NCBI GenBank assembly: GCA_017311315.1
Contig: CM029664.1
Coordinates: 26,900,554-26,964,553, forward strand
Reading direction: 5' to 3'
Length of the DNA: 64,000 nucleotides
Origin: Dendrocalamus latiflorus
Taxonomy: Eukaryota > Streptophyta > Magnoliopsida > Poales > Poaceae
The notes beneath the pieces were generated by a model. The model did no database searches and was not told the DNA's origin. It saw only the letters and a list, made by a program, of their open reading frames with translations. Positions 21,101-34,223 of the stretch are shown here, in pieces. How positions within the stretch are numbered: position 1 is the stretch's first letter; the number at the start of each line of letters is the position of its first letter. A program made the position numbers and the translations under genes.

Positions 21101-24100
21101 TGTAACACCTCAGCTTAACCAAAGACTAGAATGTCACCCATAACTATAACTACTATCAATTTAAACAACTAAATACATAATAGCAACAGCTAGGGTTCAA
21201 TTATAATTTCACTACCTAACCATGAACATATAAAATTTCAGCAATATGGGAAATAGTTTTTGATATTAAAATGAACCAATGACAATAAGATGAATCAATA
21301 ACAAATTTAACCAAGAAAAATGACAACTAGTGACAATATAAAACCATCAAGTGCTAAAGAGAATCATTATTTAACTAGGATTGCATGGATGGAATGAATT
21401 ATTTCTAATAGTGAATACGTGATCACTAAGTAAAGGAAAGAGCTATAAAGTGCAGTAACATTCTTGTGCTACTTCCCACCCATGCAAAAAGAATCCACTC
21501 TGAAAATAACAAAGAGTTCACTAAAAATCATTCAACTTCCAAATAAGCAATCTGCATTCAAGAATCACATAAACCATATGATGGAATCACTTCAATATGC
21601 AAAATAACAACTCTTGTTTTTAGCAAAGAAAAGGACCACCCATATCACCATTAAACCACTTTTCTTTACAAACAACATTGGACAAATACATAAAATAAAT
21701 AGGAACCAGAAATGTATCTCACAACCCCAGAAAAAAATGCTTTCCTCGAATTTAAGGTATAATTTTCCCTTGGATCATGAAATTCCAAAACATCGCATTT
21801 CATACATACACATTTTCATAATTTAGAAACTTCAAAGTTAAACCTAACCTTGTTGCAATATCACAAAAAATCTAGAGATACTCTATTACGCAAGTTACTG
21901 AATGCATTAGCAAGATTCCTGCATGAAAGTAATGAGTTTTATTCTGTTTTTTCATTATTCTACGATTTCCCATTGAATCTCGTTAACTTAGTTCTTTTAA
22001 GGGCCAATTACCCTTTACAATCCCCCCCCACACAGCTATCACAACTAAATAAATTCTATCAATGATCAACGCAAATCTAGCTTCACTTGTGTCGGGACCC
22101 GAATATGCAAATCCGGACTCTCCTGTGTATTATGCACTAGTCTAGAATCACGCTAGTGTATACAGTATAAAAAAGATGAAATATCGACCATATCATGATT
22201 ACTAAGGAAAGACTCAAATATTATTAATTTTCAGAGTTGCGACCTTATGACCAAGCTTAAGAGTTGCGACCTTGTGACCAAGCTTACACATAATAGCCTG
22301 AATAGCTTAAAGAAACTAGCAGTGGAAAACAAGAATTAAGCATAGTAGCCACTCAACATGCCCATAGGCAATCGACTGGGGAGCGAAGTCCTAATCCGCA
22401 AAGTCATCAAAGTATCCTCCTTCGGGTACCTCTTGCCGATTTGGTCCTTCTTCCTTAACTGAGTAAATGTGGATATAGCCATGAGTACATATAGTACTTA
22501 GCAAGTTGCTTGTAACAAAGAATGTAATATAGTATGCAAGGCTTACCAAAGGATGGCTGAAAAGGTTATTTTGCATAAAGCAATAATTTAAAGTAAATAC
22601 AAAAATAGATTGAAAAACAAACTTTACAAATGATTAATAAATAAGTAATCAAAGGAATTGAGACGAACCCAAGTAAACTAACAATTCATTTCAATGAATC
22701 ACCCGTGAACTAAGATTTACATAATAAACCACCAATGAACCAACCACTTACTTTCCAACTTAACTCATCCAGATTTTTATGAAAACTCTACCCCTCATGT
22801 GAAATCACCAAGCATTGTCTATAACCAGGGACACGACTATTCAAATAGTTTTATACTCTGCAAAGGTTGCACAACTGTACCCACACGATGTGATAATCCC
22901 CACGTTAAAGAAAATCACAACAAGGCTTTTACAATGCTCCATCTCAACCCGATCTGACTCGCTAAAGTTTCGCTGTTGAGTAGGCAAATTACCTAGTCAA
23001 TAATTGCCCCCTCTAGCGCCAATACAACATCAATAGCAAAACCAAAGTTGAGACTTCACAAATTATTATGCCAGGCCTATCCCATACCAGACATGTGGTT
23101 TGCGCGGTATGGCTCAGATCACTGGAATACAAAATAAGTCCTTAGATTTACCCAAGCAAAAACATCCACATCCCAATGCGTAAACTGCACCCCTTTACTG
23201 TATGATCATTCGCCCAAGTGAAAACCAATTTTGTATAACCAACATCAATGACACTACCCATGTCATGGTACTCAAACTTTATAACTGTGGCTAACCACCA
23301 CGTTCCAATATATCATTAAATCAAAATTAATTAATTAATCATATGTGATGATAACCCAACTTACTATAAGCATGACTAAGCAATTTAAGCATACAACCCA
23401 TGTGACAACTAATATTGCATCACTAGATAATTATCCATCCTGTGGTGACAATGGAATCATGGCATTCAATTTATCAAGGAGGAAATTATTCAATTGGACA
23501 ATAACTACCAAATACACGGGTATGTAATAAAATAGTGATGCATGATAATTTAAAATAAAATAATACATAATAGATTTGAAAACTAGGTTCAATATTATCA
23601 TAGGACATAACTTGCCTTGACCTTGCTCAGTTAATGGCTCTTGATCTTCAAATCTTGCTTCAGCTCCTTCGAAAGCATGATCTAACGAGAGAGAAAACAA
23701 AATAAGGCACAAAATAAATTCAAATAAAATTCAAATGAATCTCAAAAACTTCAAAACTAGAACCAAAAGATAGAGCTCAATTTCAGATGAATTTAGAAAA
23801 AAGAACCGGGTCAATCGAAGCTAGGACAGAGAAGAACATGCTCTTGGAAAATCTAATCTAAAGAAAAGGCTGAAAATCAAAAATTCTACTATGCTGTGAA
23901 TCCGGTGCACAGAAATGGCTAGTCTACGGTGAACCCGACTCGCGGAATAGTGCACGGCGACTGGGCTGATGACGTGGCGGCTAGGGCTGACATGGTAGGT
24001 GAGGTGGCGGCTGGCTCGACTGGCTAGCTCACAGTCTATGGGACAATGCTTCTGACAAGTGGGACCCGGCTGTTGGCGGCTCGGTGCATGGAGGATGGGG

Positions 24101-24924
24101 TCTACAGGAAGACGAAGTGACGGTCGGGCACGGGTGCAGGCTGAACTGGTGAGCGTACGTGCAAGGCTTTGGGCACACGAACTGAGGGGCGGCACGGTGG
24201 GTGAGCGAGCGCGATGGCGGTGGACTAGACGAAGAGACAACGGTGGCTAGCTAGATAGGGGAGAGGTGGTGGCTGAACGGCGACTCACCAATGGCGGCGG
24301 AACAGCGAGGGAAAAGCAGAGAATGGAGGTGAAGCTCAATGGCCGAAAACAGTGGACACTAATGAGGACGAACGATAGCCGGAGCAAAGACGAAGACAAT
24401 TACGACGCTCAAATGCGACATGCGAAGATGATGGGGAGGGCTCGGCTTTTATACCTAGACCTCGAGGAGGCACGGTCGAACACGGTAGCGGAGTTCGACT
24501 CGGGCACGCACAACGAGGCGACAGCAGAGGCCGAGATGAACACGACGGCATGAAACCGGGAGGAAGACAATGAACAGTGCCAGCACCGTTGGATGCGTGA
24601 CACGAGGCAATCGAACGGCTATGGGAGAAAACATAGTTCAACAGTGCTACGTCCTCCAGATGCTCGACATGTGTCCTGGCAAGAAAGGCGGAGCTAGCGG
24701 TTGGATGCGGGAAAGGAGAGACGGATGGCCGACGCATGCCTTGGCCGGTAGGTGGGCAGGCCCGAGTGGCTGTGCAAGATAGAGAATGAGCTTCGGCCCA
24801 ACTCTGTTTAGGACTTTTGAGGCTTTTTATTTTCAGAAATTCAAATAAATTCAAATGAGCTCTAGAAAATAGCAAATAAACCTGAAAAAATCCAAGAAAA
24901 TTCCAAAAATTTTCTTGAGACACA
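21101..24924 (-). mobile_element. Probable solo LTR, reverse orientation (LTR C)
   Basis: On the minus strand this begins about TGTGTCTCAAGAAAATTTTT and ends GCTGAGGTGTTACA, with an AT-rich half and a GC-rich half (about 23900-24780) arranged as in LTRs A, B and D. AACCC flanks the left edge (21096-21100) and recurs at 24928-24932, three bases beyond the presumed right edge, so the duplication is imperfect or the end is blurred. ORFs inside (21614-22065, 23345-24923) show no domain and are treated as non-genic. The left edge coincides with the end of homology between the two SAUR units. Confidence 0.65.
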
Positions 24925-25024
24925 AGGAACCCTAAACCCTAGACTGTGCCACTAGGAGGGTCAAACTGACCAAATGTCCTGGACTGACCATAGAGGTAAA
25001 GGTGGACCGACCCTATCGTTAGGG

Positions 25025-27953
25025 CCGTGCAGTGTACCATTGTGAAGACATACCTCTGGAAGGAATGCTGGTAGTACAGGATTATCTTGAGGTGTTTCCA
25101 GAAGAATTACCAGGCATGCCACCAGATAGGGACCTTGAGTTTGTCATCAACCTAAAATCGAGAGTTGCCCTAGTTTCTAAGAGGCCTTATAGAATGACGG
25201 TTGATGAATTAGAAGAGCTGAAGAAACAACTCCAGGAGTTGCAGGACAAGGGATTCATCAGACCTAGTTCCTCACCCTGGGGATTTCCGGTACTGTTTGT
25301 GAAGAAGAAAGATGGTACTGCCCGGATGTGTGTGGATTACCGAGTCTTGAATGAAGTGACCATCAAAAATAAATACCCCGTCCCTAGAATTGATGACCTG
25401 TTTGAACAGCTCGGTGGAGCAACCATATTCTCTAAAATAGATTTGAGATCAGGCTATTATCAGCTGAGGATTAGGGTCGAAGACATTCTGAAGACAGCTT
25501 TTACCACTAGTATGGACTGTATGAATTTACGGTCATGTCTTTTGGTCTAACTAATGCCCTAGCCTATTTCATGAATCTCATGAACAAGGCATTTATGGAG
25601 TATCTGGACAAGTTTGTGGTGGTATTCATCGACGACATTCTTATCTACTCCAAGAATGCAGAAGAGCATGCCGAACTCCTATGCCGAGTATTAGAGAAGC
25701 TAAAAGAGCATCAGCTATATGCCAAATATAGCCAGTGTGAATTTTGGCTAAAAGATATCAGCTTCCTAAGACATATAGTGTCCGCTGGAGGAGTATCTGT
25801 CGACCCAGCCAAAATAGCAGCTGTGATGGAATGGGAGCAGCCTACTACTGTCACGGAAGTGCGAAGTTTTCTTGGGTTGGCAGGATACTACAGGTGGTTT
25901 ATAGAAGGATTCTCTCGGATTGCCAGACTATTGACACAACTGCTTAAGAAGGAGCAGAAATTTGAATGGACAAAGGCTTGTGAAGAAAGTTTTTAGGAAC
26001 TAAAGAAAAGACTAACCACCACCCCCGTGCTAGTCCTACCTGATGTACACAAGGACTTTGAGATATATCGTGATGTCTCGCATCAAGGACTTGGATGTGT
26101 ACTGATACAAGGAGGCAAAGTTGTGGCATATGCATCCAGATAGCTCCACCTTCATGAAGAAAATTATCCAACCCATGACTTGGAGTTAGCTTCAGTGGTG
26201 CATGCCCTAAAGATTTAGAGGCATTATCTGATCGGTAACCATTGTGACATATATACCAATCACAAAAGTCTCAAGTACTTCTTCACACAACCACACCTCA
26301 ACCTGAGGCAGAGGAGATGGTTGGAATTGACTAAGGATTACGACTTAAGTGTTCACTATCACCCAGGCAAGGCCAATGTGGTAGTTGACGCCCTAAGCCG
26401 TAAGGCCTATTGCAATAACCTTATGGTTCAAAAACAACAGCCCAAGCTATATAAGGAGTTAATGGCACTAAATCTGGAAATAGTAGAACAAGGCACCTTA
26501 GCGGTCATGGAGATACAACCAAGTATAGAAGAGCGGATCATAGCCACACGGAAGGATAACCCAACCACTCTGAGGTTAAAAAGGTTAATGGAAGAAGGGA
26601 AGGCTCCTAAGATAACTGTGGATCAACAAGGTGTTCTAAGATACGAGACATGTATTTTTGTTCCCCACCAGAAGGACCTTAATGATCTAATACTCCGGGA
26701 AGCCCATAGCTCTGCGTATTCCCTTCACCCCGGGAGTACCAAGATGTATCAGGACATGAAGCAATGGTATTGGTGGCCACGCATGAAGAGGGACATTGCC
26801 GAACATATTGCCTGTTGTGACATATGCCAGAGAGTGAAGGCGGAGCATCAAAGGCCAGCAGGGTTATTACAGCCATTGCAAGTACCTCAGTGGAAGTGGG
26901 AAGAAGTTGGAATGGACTTTATCAGTGGACTACCACAAACCAAATCAGGGTACGACTCCATATGGGTTGTAATAGATAGGTTGACCAAGGTCGCATACTT
27001 TATTCTTGTCAAAACCACCTACAAGGGAGATAAGCTGGCAGAATTGTACATGTCACGCATCGTGTGCTTGCACGGTGTACCAAAAAGGATAGTTTTAGAT
27101 CGAGGTTCTTAGTTTACCTCACACTTCTGGGCTAGTCTTCATGAAGCTCTCGGCACCCATCTGGATTTTAGCACTACCTATCACCCACAGACTGATGGCC
27201 AAACAGAGAGAGTCAATCAAATATTGGAGGATATGCTTCGAGCCTATGCCCTGGATTTCTCCAAGGATTGGGAAAATGCCTACCATATGCTGAATTTGCT
27301 TACAACAATAGCTACCAAGCCAGCTTACAGATGTCCCTGTTTGAAGCCCTATACGGAAGAAAATGCTGAACCCCTCTACATTGGTCAGAAGTGGGAGAAG
27401 GCTATATCTTCGGGCCTGATACTCTAAAGTAGGCTGAAGAAAAGTTCACCTGATTAGAAATCGATTACTAGCAGCTCAGTCTTGACAAAAGAGTTATGTC
27501 GACAAGAGGCGAAGGCCATTAAGTTTTGAGATTGGGGACTATGTCTACTTGAAGGTGTCACCTTTGCGAGGAGTTAAGCGGTTTAAAGTCAAAGGCAAAC
27601 TCACCCCGTGTTATGTTGGGCCATTTTCGATTGTGGCCAAGAAAGGGGAAGTTGCTTACCAGCTAGAGCTGCCCACGAACCTAGCCGATGTACACAATGT
27701 CTTCCACGTATCTCAACTTAAGAAGTGTCTTCGAGTACCAGAGGATAAAACTCCTTTGGAGGCAATCGAGCTCGCAAGTAACCTGACCTACCAAGAGCAC
27801 CCCATTAAGATTTTGGACACAGTAGAAAAGAAAACGAGGAATCAAACCATCCGCATATACAGAGTACAATGGAGTCCTCATACCAAGAAGGAAGCCACTT
27901 GGGAACGCGAAGATCAACTACAAAAACACTATCCTTACTTGTTCACCGATTAG
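25025..27953 (+). pseudogene. Ty3/gypsy chromovirus pol remnant (RT, RNase H, integrase, chromodomain-like end)
   Basis: In order: a reverse transcriptase from about 25180, with GFIRPSSSPWGFPVLFVKKKDG-type finger sequence and the catalytic FIDDIL at about 25628; RNase H with DALSRK at about 26385; an integrase zinc-binding domain with the H-H-C-C pattern ending CDICQRVKAEH; the integrase core with GMDFISGLP, LDRGS and HPQTDGQTERVNQ; and a C-terminal chromodomain-like tail with VQWSPHTKKEATWE. Breaks visible are a frameshift at about 25510-25545, stops at 25994, near 26142, near 26216 and 27110, and a frame change near 27420. Gag, protease and the 5' LTR are absent upstream. The element is dead. 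Confidence 0.92.
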
Positions 27954-28309
27954 GCTGAATCTAGGGGTCAAGATTCCTTTTAAGGGTGGTAGGCTTGTAA
28001 CATCTCAAAAATTTGAATTTGGACATGTGTAGCCTTTGAATTATTTGGAATGTAATTTCTTGAATAGTTGGATTTTAATGGTGTTTTTCTGAATTTTGGT
28101 TGAGGTTCCAATAATTAAAGAAACTTATGAGAAATAAAACAAATAATAAAAAGCCATGAAGGAAGTATGAAAATAATAGAAAACTATAATTTTAAAACCG
28201 AATATGAAAAGATGATCCATCAAAAGGAGGGGTGTAACTTGAATTAAAAATTTAAGATTTCACTTTGGGCATAGGAGTAAAAATAACAATAAAGGTAAAT
28301 GAATAGAAT

Positions 28310-28313
<4 letters not shown>

Positions 28314-28362
<49 letters not shown>
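28314..28362. repeat. (AT)n microsatellite
   Basis: An uninterrupted alternating AT tract of about 24 dinucleotides within LTR D. It is expected to be length-variable. Confidence 0.95.
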
Positions 28363-28365
<3 letters not shown>

Positions 28366-28975
28366 AAATATATGCATCATACTAAACATATACACTGATG
28401 AGCTTAGCAATGAGGAAATGAAGGTAGGAAAATAAGTGAGCAAGCAAGGGAACAAAATGTGAAAATATAAATGCATATATACACACACACACATGAGTGA
28501 ATATGTAAATAAATTAAAAAAGAAAATGTGAAAGTGCATTGGGCCGGCCGAGCCGGCCCGGCCCATCTTCTTCTCCTCCTTCTTTCTTTCTGCTTCGGCA
28601 AAGCCGAAGCTTTGCTCGCCGCTCCGTCGCCGAACTTCCCCTCGTCGCGCCTGGCAAACTTCGCCGGCCAGCGTCGCCCATGGACTCCGTCGCCTCACCC
28701 ACAGCTTCACTAAGTTGTTGCTTCACCTCGGCCGGTGCACTAGCGAAAACCACCGCCACCCACAGCTCCACTGCCACCGCCCACAGTAACAAAGCCGCTG
28801 CCCACTGTTTCGCCTGCCCCGTCGCGTCGCCCAGACCAAGCAGTGCAAAAGGTATGCTGCCTCTGTAGTGAGCTATCATGCTAGTCACGGGTGCTACAGT
28901 CGCGCTCTGTCGCTGCCGCCTGACGCTGATGCGACCGCACGGCCGCCCGCCCGTTGCCAACCCGTCCCCGCCGCC

Positions 28976-28982
28976 TATAAAA
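28976..28982 (+). promoter_or_regulatory. TATA box in LTR D
   Basis: TATAAAA sits at the end of a GC-rich stretch, about 980 bp into the LTR and before a C-rich leader. This is the usual place for a retrotransposon promoter. Whether it is active is unknown. Confidence 0.45.
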
Positions 28983-31767
28983 GCTCGTACGGACTCCCAT
29001 TCACATCGCACTACCGCCCTCTATCTTCCACCTCCCTGAATTGGTTCCCCGTGCCCTGTAGCTTGCCGGCGCAGCTTTCTTCCCCAATTCCGGCCATTCG
29101 GCCAACCATCGATTGGAGCTGAGCAGGGTCGATTCCGCCGAGCAAGAGCACCCTCAGGGCAGCGCGAAGCCACCCTCACCCTCGGCCAGGCTTCTCTCCA
29201 GCTCATCTTCACCGGAGCCGTGCTCTCTCTCTCTCTACTCACCACTGCCGCACGCCGCCAGACCGCCACCGTCATCCCCGAGCTTCCTGTGCCCCCAAGG
29301 TAGCCTTTTGACCTCATCACGATACTCTCCTAGCCCGCAATTGAGCTCTAACACAGTGTGCAATCACGCCTACTTTCCCCCTGTTCCGCCGCTGCCTCGG
29401 TCGCCGTCGGCCGTTGCCACCACCAAATTGGCCCATGGGACCGAGCCCAGGCGTGCGCGCGGCCACGAGCATCCCATTTTTGGAATGCTCATGGCCGGCC
29501 GCCGCTTCCTCCATCGGTAGTGAGCTCGCCATCCCTCGGCCGGAGGAAGAGGAGTACTGTAGCGGCGGTTAGGACCAAAATCAAACAGTAATAATAGTTT
29601 AAACGGATCATTAATGCTAAATGTGGTTAGTTAATGCAAATCTTTCACTGACATGTGGCCATTCCATTAAAATTAAATAATACCGGCCCCACCTGTCATA
29701 GATACAGAGAAAAGGAAATAAAAACCAAAAACAAAATCTCTGCTGTGGATCCCACCTGTCAGAATTTTATTATTTTTCGTATTTATTTAACTGAGAACTT
29801 TAAAGGGGCATAACTTATTCATTTTAACTCTAAATTGAGTCAAACAAATTTCTAAATTTATCTAAATTCAACCTCTATCCAATGGAACAAAAACCATAAT
29901 TTTTTAAGCTCATTTGAATTTTTGGTGAAAATTTGTTTGGTTTGCTAATTTTTATCCAAATTTTCACGCATCAGAAAAATAGCGTGCGAGGCTCAGGAAG
30001 AACCTGAAGCCGAAGCGACCCTCGACGATCAGGACCAAGCCAACTGTGATCAAGGTAAGTCAATACTTTGATCATGTTGAACCTACATTTCTGCAAATTA
30101 ATTCCATTTGAAATTATCAAATTGCATGCTGTTATTTTATGTGCAAATTTATGTTCGAATTCAAGTGGCTAGTTATATACCCATTATTGAACTTGTTAGT
30201 ATTACTTTCATTTGAAACCCTTGAATATCTAAGCCTTGTCATCTTAGTGAAAAATTATAATGGTACAACTTTTAGAAAGTAAGTCCGTAATTATACGCTA
30301 TTGCTTAGCACTGCTTAGATAATCAGGGGCACCAAAGTGCCCTAAATATCACTTTCAATCATGAGAAACCGGTTTAGGAAGTCATGGTGGTAATGACTGG
30401 TATACTTTGGTATGATTATTTTATGCTCTCAAAAACCTCAAATTGCTTAGCTATCTAGGCGGATGGTTCGGGGGTGTGGTGCAGTGGTGCACGAGAGTAT
30501 GGTTAGTGGTAGAACTACCCAGATAACTCTAAGGACTGAATCTTGTGATGACCTTCCGGTGTATAACAGTACAACCACAAGCTGGCAAATTGTAGGCAGG
30601 GCTAACTAATTTGTGTGGCCCTAAAGTGGTTACGTGAAGGTGTGAACACAAGCAAAGGGAATGATGGTCTCATCCCCGTTTTTGCCCGTGATGGCTCACG
30701 AGGGACCCTTCTCGAGGGATATATGCATCCTATAGAAGATAGACCTTAGCGAGCGTAACCACATTAGGACTATGCATTGTAACGGTCCTATGATAATCTA
30801 CTCAACCGCATGACTAGGGAATCGTGTGGAGCAACGAGTGAATCATTTCTTGTGGGTAAATTGTATAAACTCTGCAGAGTGAAAACTATTCGAATAGACA
30901 TGCTCTCGGTCAAGGGCGGACATGGGAACCTTACTAGATATAGTTTTATTTCAAAAGTTTTGTGGGTGAAATTGGAAAAGTGGAGGGCAAAGAAAGGCTC
31001 TGATTTGTGTTGCCCTGGGTGTCATCCCAGTGATAAGGTAAGCGGTTATAACGCTGGAAAGATAGTATATGGTGTGGATGCTATGTAATGATGGATGGAA
31101 TCTGTATCACTATTGTTATAGTCTTATCTCACAAAATTATATCATGAGTTCAAACTGCTAGGTCTTAGGAATTTTCCAAGTGATTTATTGAAAAAGGCGA
31201 TTTATGGTAAAATAAAATAACCCGAGCCTATCCTTGATAAGACATGCATGTTACCTATTGCATACTGTGTATTGGCTCGCGGAGCATGGTGGATGTGTGC
31301 TCACACTCGCATTACCAAAATCAGAAACAGGAACCCAAGATCACTACACATATGAAGAGGCCCCTGCCGCGGATGAAGGAAACAACGAAGGAAATTAGGG
31401 CGGCTTCTTCGTTTTTTGGTCCTAGACAAGTTGGCTTGATGGAAATTGTGTGCACATATATTACCTAGGAGTAGATAGTATATGTTGCACACATTACCCC
31501 TCGGTCGCTTGCCTGTAGATTATGGTCTTACTTTTGCTTTTGTTTCCGCTTTTATCATTGTGATGTAGACATTTGGCCGGTTAGGCCCCTTATGTAAACT
31601 GTCACGCGACACGTATATTGTAAACTTGGTTATGTAATATTATGATTTGTTATGTTTTATGCGATGTATGAGATAATGCAGCAATGTACCGGTGAGATTA
31701 TCTACTGATCTAGGGAATAGTACAGTAAATCACAGGGGATTCTGGATTGAAAAATCTGGGTCCGACA

Positions 31768-32109
31768 CTTAGTATAAATTATGAATGCCTTGAGTCTTAT
31801 CACATCTTTGCTAGCATGCACTATTCTTGATGTATTCATCATTACACTATGCTTATGCCTGCTCATGTGCCGCATTATCACTTATGATTATATGGCTTTA
31901 CTCCTGCTTTCAGCATCTTGATTCCTATATTCTATATTGCATCTCATATGGAGTTCTTAATTACAAGGGTAATGGTTTTCAGGCTAGCTGGAGTCTAGGT
32001 TCAGGCTTGTGTCTTTCTGAGGTTTTTTCCTTTTCTCTTCAAGTCTTCTAAGTTGATATTTTCCATCATGATTTTTTGATCTAGGTTGAGTTTGTTTCTA
32101 TATTCACTA
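31768..32109. other. Short spacer with no recognised gene
   Basis: AT-rich sequence between the LTR D end and the start of homology with unit 1. I see no domain or repeat here. Confidence 0.4.
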
Positions 32110-32281
32110 GTAATAGGGATGTCTAGTGGTGTAGATTTGCTCCATAGCCTGAGATTTGCTGAGATTAGAGAACATGTGGAGCTAAAGTTGTATTTGCAAG
32201 TGATCTCTTTAGATATTTTCTTTCTCTTTGAGTCCTTTTGGTCTAGAGTAGCAAGTTTTTCTTTTGGACCATGATTCATAG

Positions 32282-32832
32282 GAATTCATGGCAAATCTAG
32301 CCCCCGTGCGTGCTGAATTGCCAGTTCTAGCCCTCACCTAGGAGGAACTCTGGGTTTGGCCCCCTTGAGCGCTCGGCGGCCATGCGATGTCGCTGGCGCG
32401 GTCTCGGACCACGCGAGAAGGAGATGGCATGGCCGGCAACCGCGCAAGGTTAGGCCTCATCCAGTTCGGCTTCACCGGCGGCCATGAAAGAGGAGGCAGC
32501 CATGGAGGAGCTGGTGGGCATGTGGCGGGCGGGCCGCATGGCTTCACTGGTGGCCATGGAGGAGGAGCCAGCCATCGAGGAGTCAGCGAGCGCTTGGCGA
32601 GCGGGCCATGTGGCTTCACCAATGGCCATGGAGGAGGAGCTGGCGGGCACGTGGCGGGCGGGCCACCTCACATGGTCACCGATTGCGCCATCTCCTCCTC
32701 ACGCGGTCAGAGACCGTGCCAGTGACCTTGTGCGGCTGTCGAGCGCGTAAGAGGGCCAAACCCAGAATTCCTCCCGGACAGGGACTAGAACTGGCAATTC
32801 GGTGAGCACGAGGGCCAGTTTGCATTGAACTC
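32282..32832. mobile_element. Small MULE-type element with internal tandem repeats
   Basis: The ends are inverted repeats of about 95 bp: GAATTCATGGCAAATCTAGC on the left and, reversed, GAGTTCAATGCAAACTGGCC on the right, with both arms continuing to GAATTGCCAGTTCTAG. They are flanked by GATTCATAG (32273-32281) and GATTCTTAG (32833-32841), a 9-bp duplication with one mismatch. The interior repeats a GC-rich unit about 80 bp long, including GGCCATGGAGGAGGAG and GTGGCGGGCGGGCC. Unit 1 has no insertion at the corresponding site. No transposase is present. Confidence 0.82.
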
Positions 32833-33601
32833 GATTCTTAGCACTTTGTGTCGCTACCAGCTACCACCGACCATCTGCAGCGCTGGTCATCTCCCTGAAT
32901 GTCGCCGCGACTAGGCAGCCACCTCGAGTTTGCCACGGCCATCCTCTTACGCCGCCGCAGCCATCTTCCGCGACATCTCCCTCCTTCCCATCACGTCATC
33001 CTGTTTGATGCGTCAATGTTGTAATCAAACTGCCTTGCTATATGCTTTTTTCAGCGGTGAACGTAAGTAACTTTCACATATAGATTAAATCTTAGCCGTT
33101 ATAACTCGGACCGATATTATAGATGGTCAAATATATTTTCTACTGATTAATATAGGAATTTTCTTAGAGTGCCTAATTAGTAAGGTGTAGATATAGATTG
33201 ATGAAGATGCAAATGTAGATTTTTTCCCCTCCTTATCCTCTCCTGTGCAGAAAGGATAAAATGGGAAACTAACATTCTGACAAATTCGTCATCTGACCAA
33301 GCATCTATCGATCTATCGTCAATCGGAGTGGACCACAAACAATTGACAAAATAATGGGCTTGTGTGTTAATCAAGCCGGTATACTGATCTTGTCTGGTAA
33401 GCCGGAGCCTTTCAGTGACTACAGTGATAATTCACCAGCAGCTACAAGTCAGGAAAGCAACCGATCGACTGACACGGCACAAAACCTTCCACTGTGTTGA
33501 TTTGTTCTTCCTGATAAAAACCTTTTGCTATCGAAAGAGCTCTTTGGCTAGCGATTTTGACCCAGCCCATAATATTTTTCACCAAATTAGACCCCGTCTT
33601 G

Positions 33602-33607
33602 TGTCTC
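33602..33607 (+). promoter_or_regulatory. Auxin response element core (TGTCTC), SAUR copy 2
   Basis: The same TGTCTC as at 15997-16002, here in its original position about 100 bp upstream of the TATA box of the intact SAUR. The regulatory role is inferred from the motif and gene family. Confidence 0.45.
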
Positions 33608-33709
33608 CACAGGTCAACATCACCATTCCTTCTCAAACACCTCAGCTGCAGCTGCATGAAGCTTCTTCCCATCTCCTTCTCTGTAACCTCAGTTTGATCT
33701 CTCACGTAC

Positions 33710-33716
33710 TATAAAA
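33710..33716 (+). promoter_or_regulatory. TATA box of SAUR copy 2
   Basis: TATAAAA lies 152 bp before the start codon and is followed by the GCAGCCGATGCATTACAAT leader shared with copy 1. Spacing and conservation fit a real core promoter. Confidence 0.65.
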
Positions 33717-33867
33717 GCAGCCGATGCATTACAATTCTCACACAGTCACACATCGTCTGTCTAGCTCCATCGTCCATCAGATTACACACACACACACCTG
33801 TCAGTTCCTTCTTGCACTAGCTAGAGCAAACCTCATATATACACAGGCAGCTCATATAGCACTAACG

Positions 33868-34194
33868 ATGGCAATTTGGAGGAAGAAGAAGGGCGCCACC
33901 GCCGCTGCCGACCCGGCTTGCTATGTCCGTTCCGTCGGCAAAAGAGGTGGAAGGATCCCGAAAGGCTACGTTCCGATGGTGCTGGTCGGCGATGAGGAAG
34001 ATGGCGAGGAGAGGTTCCTAGTGCACGTCGAAATGCTCAAGGAGCCACGCGTTCTGGCGCTGCTGGAGATGTCCGCGCGGCGGTTTGGGTACGGCCAGCG
34101 TGGTGTCCTGAGGATCCCCTGCGGCGTGCAGCGGTTCGAGCAGATGGTCCGCGGTCGTCGGGAGATGCAAGACCATGCGTGCGCAGCACACTAG
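33868..34194 (+). CDS. SAUR-like small auxin-up RNA protein, copy 2 (intact)
   Basis: A single-exon gene of 108 residues, normal for SAUR proteins. A basic N-terminus (MAIWRKKKG) precedes the SAUR domain at about 18-95: GGRIPKGYVPMVLVGDEEDG, FLVHVEMLKEPRVLALLEM, FGYGQRGVLRIPCGVQRF. The start was chosen because it follows a leader shared with copy 1 and begins the conserved block. A longer in-frame extension to 33724 contains only leader sequence. SAURs are short-lived, auxin-induced regulators of cell expansion, many acting on PP2C-D phosphatases at the plasma membrane. That role is family knowledge. An upstream TATA box and TGTCTC fit auxin control. Copy 1 at 19375 is its frameshifted duplicate. 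Confidence 0.93.
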   Translation: MAIWRKKKGATAAADPACYVRSVGKRGGRIPKGYVPMVLVGDEEDGEERFLVHVEMLKEPRVLALLEMSARRFGYGQRGVLRIPCGVQRFEQMVRGRREMQDHACAAH

Positions 34195-34223
34195 CTAGGG
34201 AGATCATGTTCATTGTTAATTCA

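Larger units (their letters stand above)
27996..31767 (+). mobile_element. 3' LTR of the gypsy element (LTR D)
   Basis: After the pol stop a purine-rich tract (AAGGGTGGTAGG) precedes TGTAACATCTCAAAAATTTG, the expected polypurine-tract/LTR junction. The most likely end is CTGGGTCCGACA at 31767, giving TG...CA termini and about 3.77 kb. It contains an (AT)n run, a GC-rich promoter-like half with a TATA box, and an AT-rich second half. ORFs within it (28252-29591 on both strands, 30810-31468) are not credible genes. No 5' partner was found in the window. Confidence 0.75.

Noticed and set aside
28252..29591. Overlapping ORFs of 60-165 codons
   Set aside because: Located in LTR D, with no recognisable domain and open in several frames because of GC bias.
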